Source of the DNA: Noviherbaspirillum massiliense JC206
GTDB taxonomy: Bacteria; Pseudomonadota; Gammaproteobacteria; Burkholderiales; Burkholderiaceae_D
Reading direction: 5' to 3'
NCBI RefSeq assembly: GCF_000312045.1
Contig: NZ_HE978635.1
Coordinates: 546,124-610,123 of the forward strand
DNA: 64,000 nucleotides
Shown here in pieces: positions 63,398 through 64,000 of this stretch. Positions within the stretch are counted from its first letter, which is position 1. Each line of letters starts with the position of its first letter. The position numbers were made by a program, and so were the translations under genes. Under the pieces are notes generated by a model. It ran no database searches. It saw nothing but the letters and a program-made list of their open reading frames with translations, and was not told the origin of the DNA.

Positions 63398-63796
63398 ATG
63401 AAGATATGGATGTCTGAGGAAATACAGAGTGATGTTGCGGAATCCTATATGGAGATCCGGAAAAACATCGAGGGTACGATAAACCGAAAATTAGCTAACT
63501 CTTCTCTTTCAACGACGTTTATCGAATGGGCATTTATAGCAATCGTTCGACACCAGGATCACCCTGATTATCAAGAGATAAAGCGAAAGCATACGAAAAG
63601 AAAAGTTTTAGAGTTTAGATTGAAGATTGACCATCAAGATTTTTTGGTCGGATCAGAAGTGCGGAGAATTGGATTAATTATTGACGCACTTAGACGATGT
63701 GTAACCCATATGGCGGATTTCGGAATTATCGCTGAAGACCAGCACAAACTGTTTGCCATACTTGAAGAGACTGAAAAGGAATTAAAACAAAGCTAA
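63398..63796 (+). CDS. Probable immunity protein (Imm44-like)
   Basis: A 132-residue soluble protein 17 bp after the toxin stop. It begins MKIWMSEEIQSDVAESYMEI, then NIEGTINRKLAN and WAFIAIVRHQDHPDYQEI, and the middle has VLEFRLKIDHQDFLVGS. This pattern resembles what I recall of the Imm44 immunity family. It is AT-rich like the toxin tip and unlike the 3000-residue shell, so tip and immunity were probably gained together. It should bind the GIY-YIG-like tip in the cytoplasm and protect the producer (inference). Other immunity-family assignments remain possible. AAGG lies 9 bp before the ATG. Confidence 0.65.
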   Translation: MKIWMSEEIQSDVAESYMEIRKNIEGTINRKLANSSLSTTFIEWAFIAIVRHQDHPDYQEIKRKHTKRKVLEFRLKIDHQDFLVGSEVRRIGLIIDALRRCVTHMADFGIIAEDQHKLFAILEETEKELKQS

Positions 63797-64000
63797 AGTA
63801 TATTTAGCATCGGACTCAACATGGTATGGGTAGGGCGCGCTCCACACACCGTTGCGCCTTTAAACAAGGCATGCCTTCATTACAAATTCTTCTCGTTCCA
63901 TCCGTGGTCGAGGCAAGAAAGAGGTTAGGTTTTACGCTTTGCTTGATGCAGTCGACAGAGGAGATGTTCACTGACGATGGTTGCAGAATAATAGGGGACA
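63797..64000 (+). pseudogene. Trailing AT-rich region with possible group II intron RT fragment
   Basis: No complete gene fits before the window ends. From 63891 the forward frame reads SRSIRGRGKKEVRFYALLDA and then DRGDVH, a stop, and RWLQNNRG. This resembles the N-terminus of group II intron reverse transcriptase/maturase proteins, where a RFYSLxDK..R.DVL block is followed by a short W...NRG block. The in-frame stop means it is decayed, or the match is chance. A GGTAGGGCGCGC...GTTGCGCC stretch near 63829-63858 is a faint echo of the REP-like palindromes. The rest shows nothing I can name. Confidence 0.3.

Noticed and set aside
1..64000. Search for CRISPR arrays, tRNA and rRNA genes, and complete insertion sequences
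   Set aside because: No regularly spaced repeats with unique spacers, no cloverleaf-like genes and no transposase with terminal repeats were found by eye.

Overview
The window is high-GC DNA from a betaproteobacterium, most likely an Oxalobacteraceae member of the Noviherbaspirillum/Herbaspirillum/Massilia type. This is inferred from codon bias, gene content and the GlgE/TreS/TreYZ organisation; no rRNA or marker gene is present to fix the genus. There are no tRNA or rRNA genes, no CRISPR array and no complete insertion sequence.

Region 1 (1-5143) is a lipid/CoA block. It holds the end of an acyl-CoA dehydrogenase, an ACAD10/11-type kinase-like phosphotransferase, two short-chain dehydrogenases, a DUF4442 hotdog protein and a converging LysR regulator.

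Region 2 (5609-40094) is an alpha-glucan/trehalose locus interrupted by accessory DNA. A first glgX (5609-7720) is separated from the rest by about 12.7 kb of small unrelated genes: two HIT proteins (one truncated), a VOC protein, a spermidine-synthase-like protein, YjdM, a CopG regulator with a PHB-depolymerase-type esterase, a lipoprotein, an orphan ABC binding protein, a PRISE-like reductase, a 2'-5' RNA ligase-like protein, and a peroxiredoxin/AraC pair. Two decayed copies of the 3' end of the GH13 alpha-glucosidase gene lie inside this stretch, and the intact gene (20461-22011, minus strand) closes it. A seven-gene operon then runs glgE, treS-maltokinase, glgB, glgX2, treZ, malQ, treY, with nearly every stop overlapping the next start. 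Its products form a closed loop: trehalose to maltose to maltose-1-phosphate to branched glucan and back to trehalose.

Region 3 (40094-43139) holds a divergent MerR/MerF-like metal module with a textbook 19-bp-spacer promoter, a YnfA protein, a 600-bp intergenic region built from two diverged direct repeats that each carry a palindrome, a DUF4142 protein and a small P-loop kinase.

Region 4 (43537-63796) is the most interesting part. A reduced type II secretion/type IV pilus-like machine (GspG, GspF, GspE, PilM/N/O/P-like proteins, a lipoprotein secretin and three more pseudopilins) is followed directly by one 3435-codon gene. That gene encodes a SpvB/TcB-like, FG-GAP and RHS protein with a signal peptide and a variable C-terminal tip that looks like a GIY-YIG nuclease toxin, followed by a probable immunity gene. 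Near-identical FNR-type palindromes precede both the gspG operon and the RHS gene. I infer a dedicated secretion machine and its giant polymorphic toxin. The toxin tip, immunity gene and right edge are AT-rich, consistent with tip exchange, and the last bases may hold a decayed group II intron reverse transcriptase.
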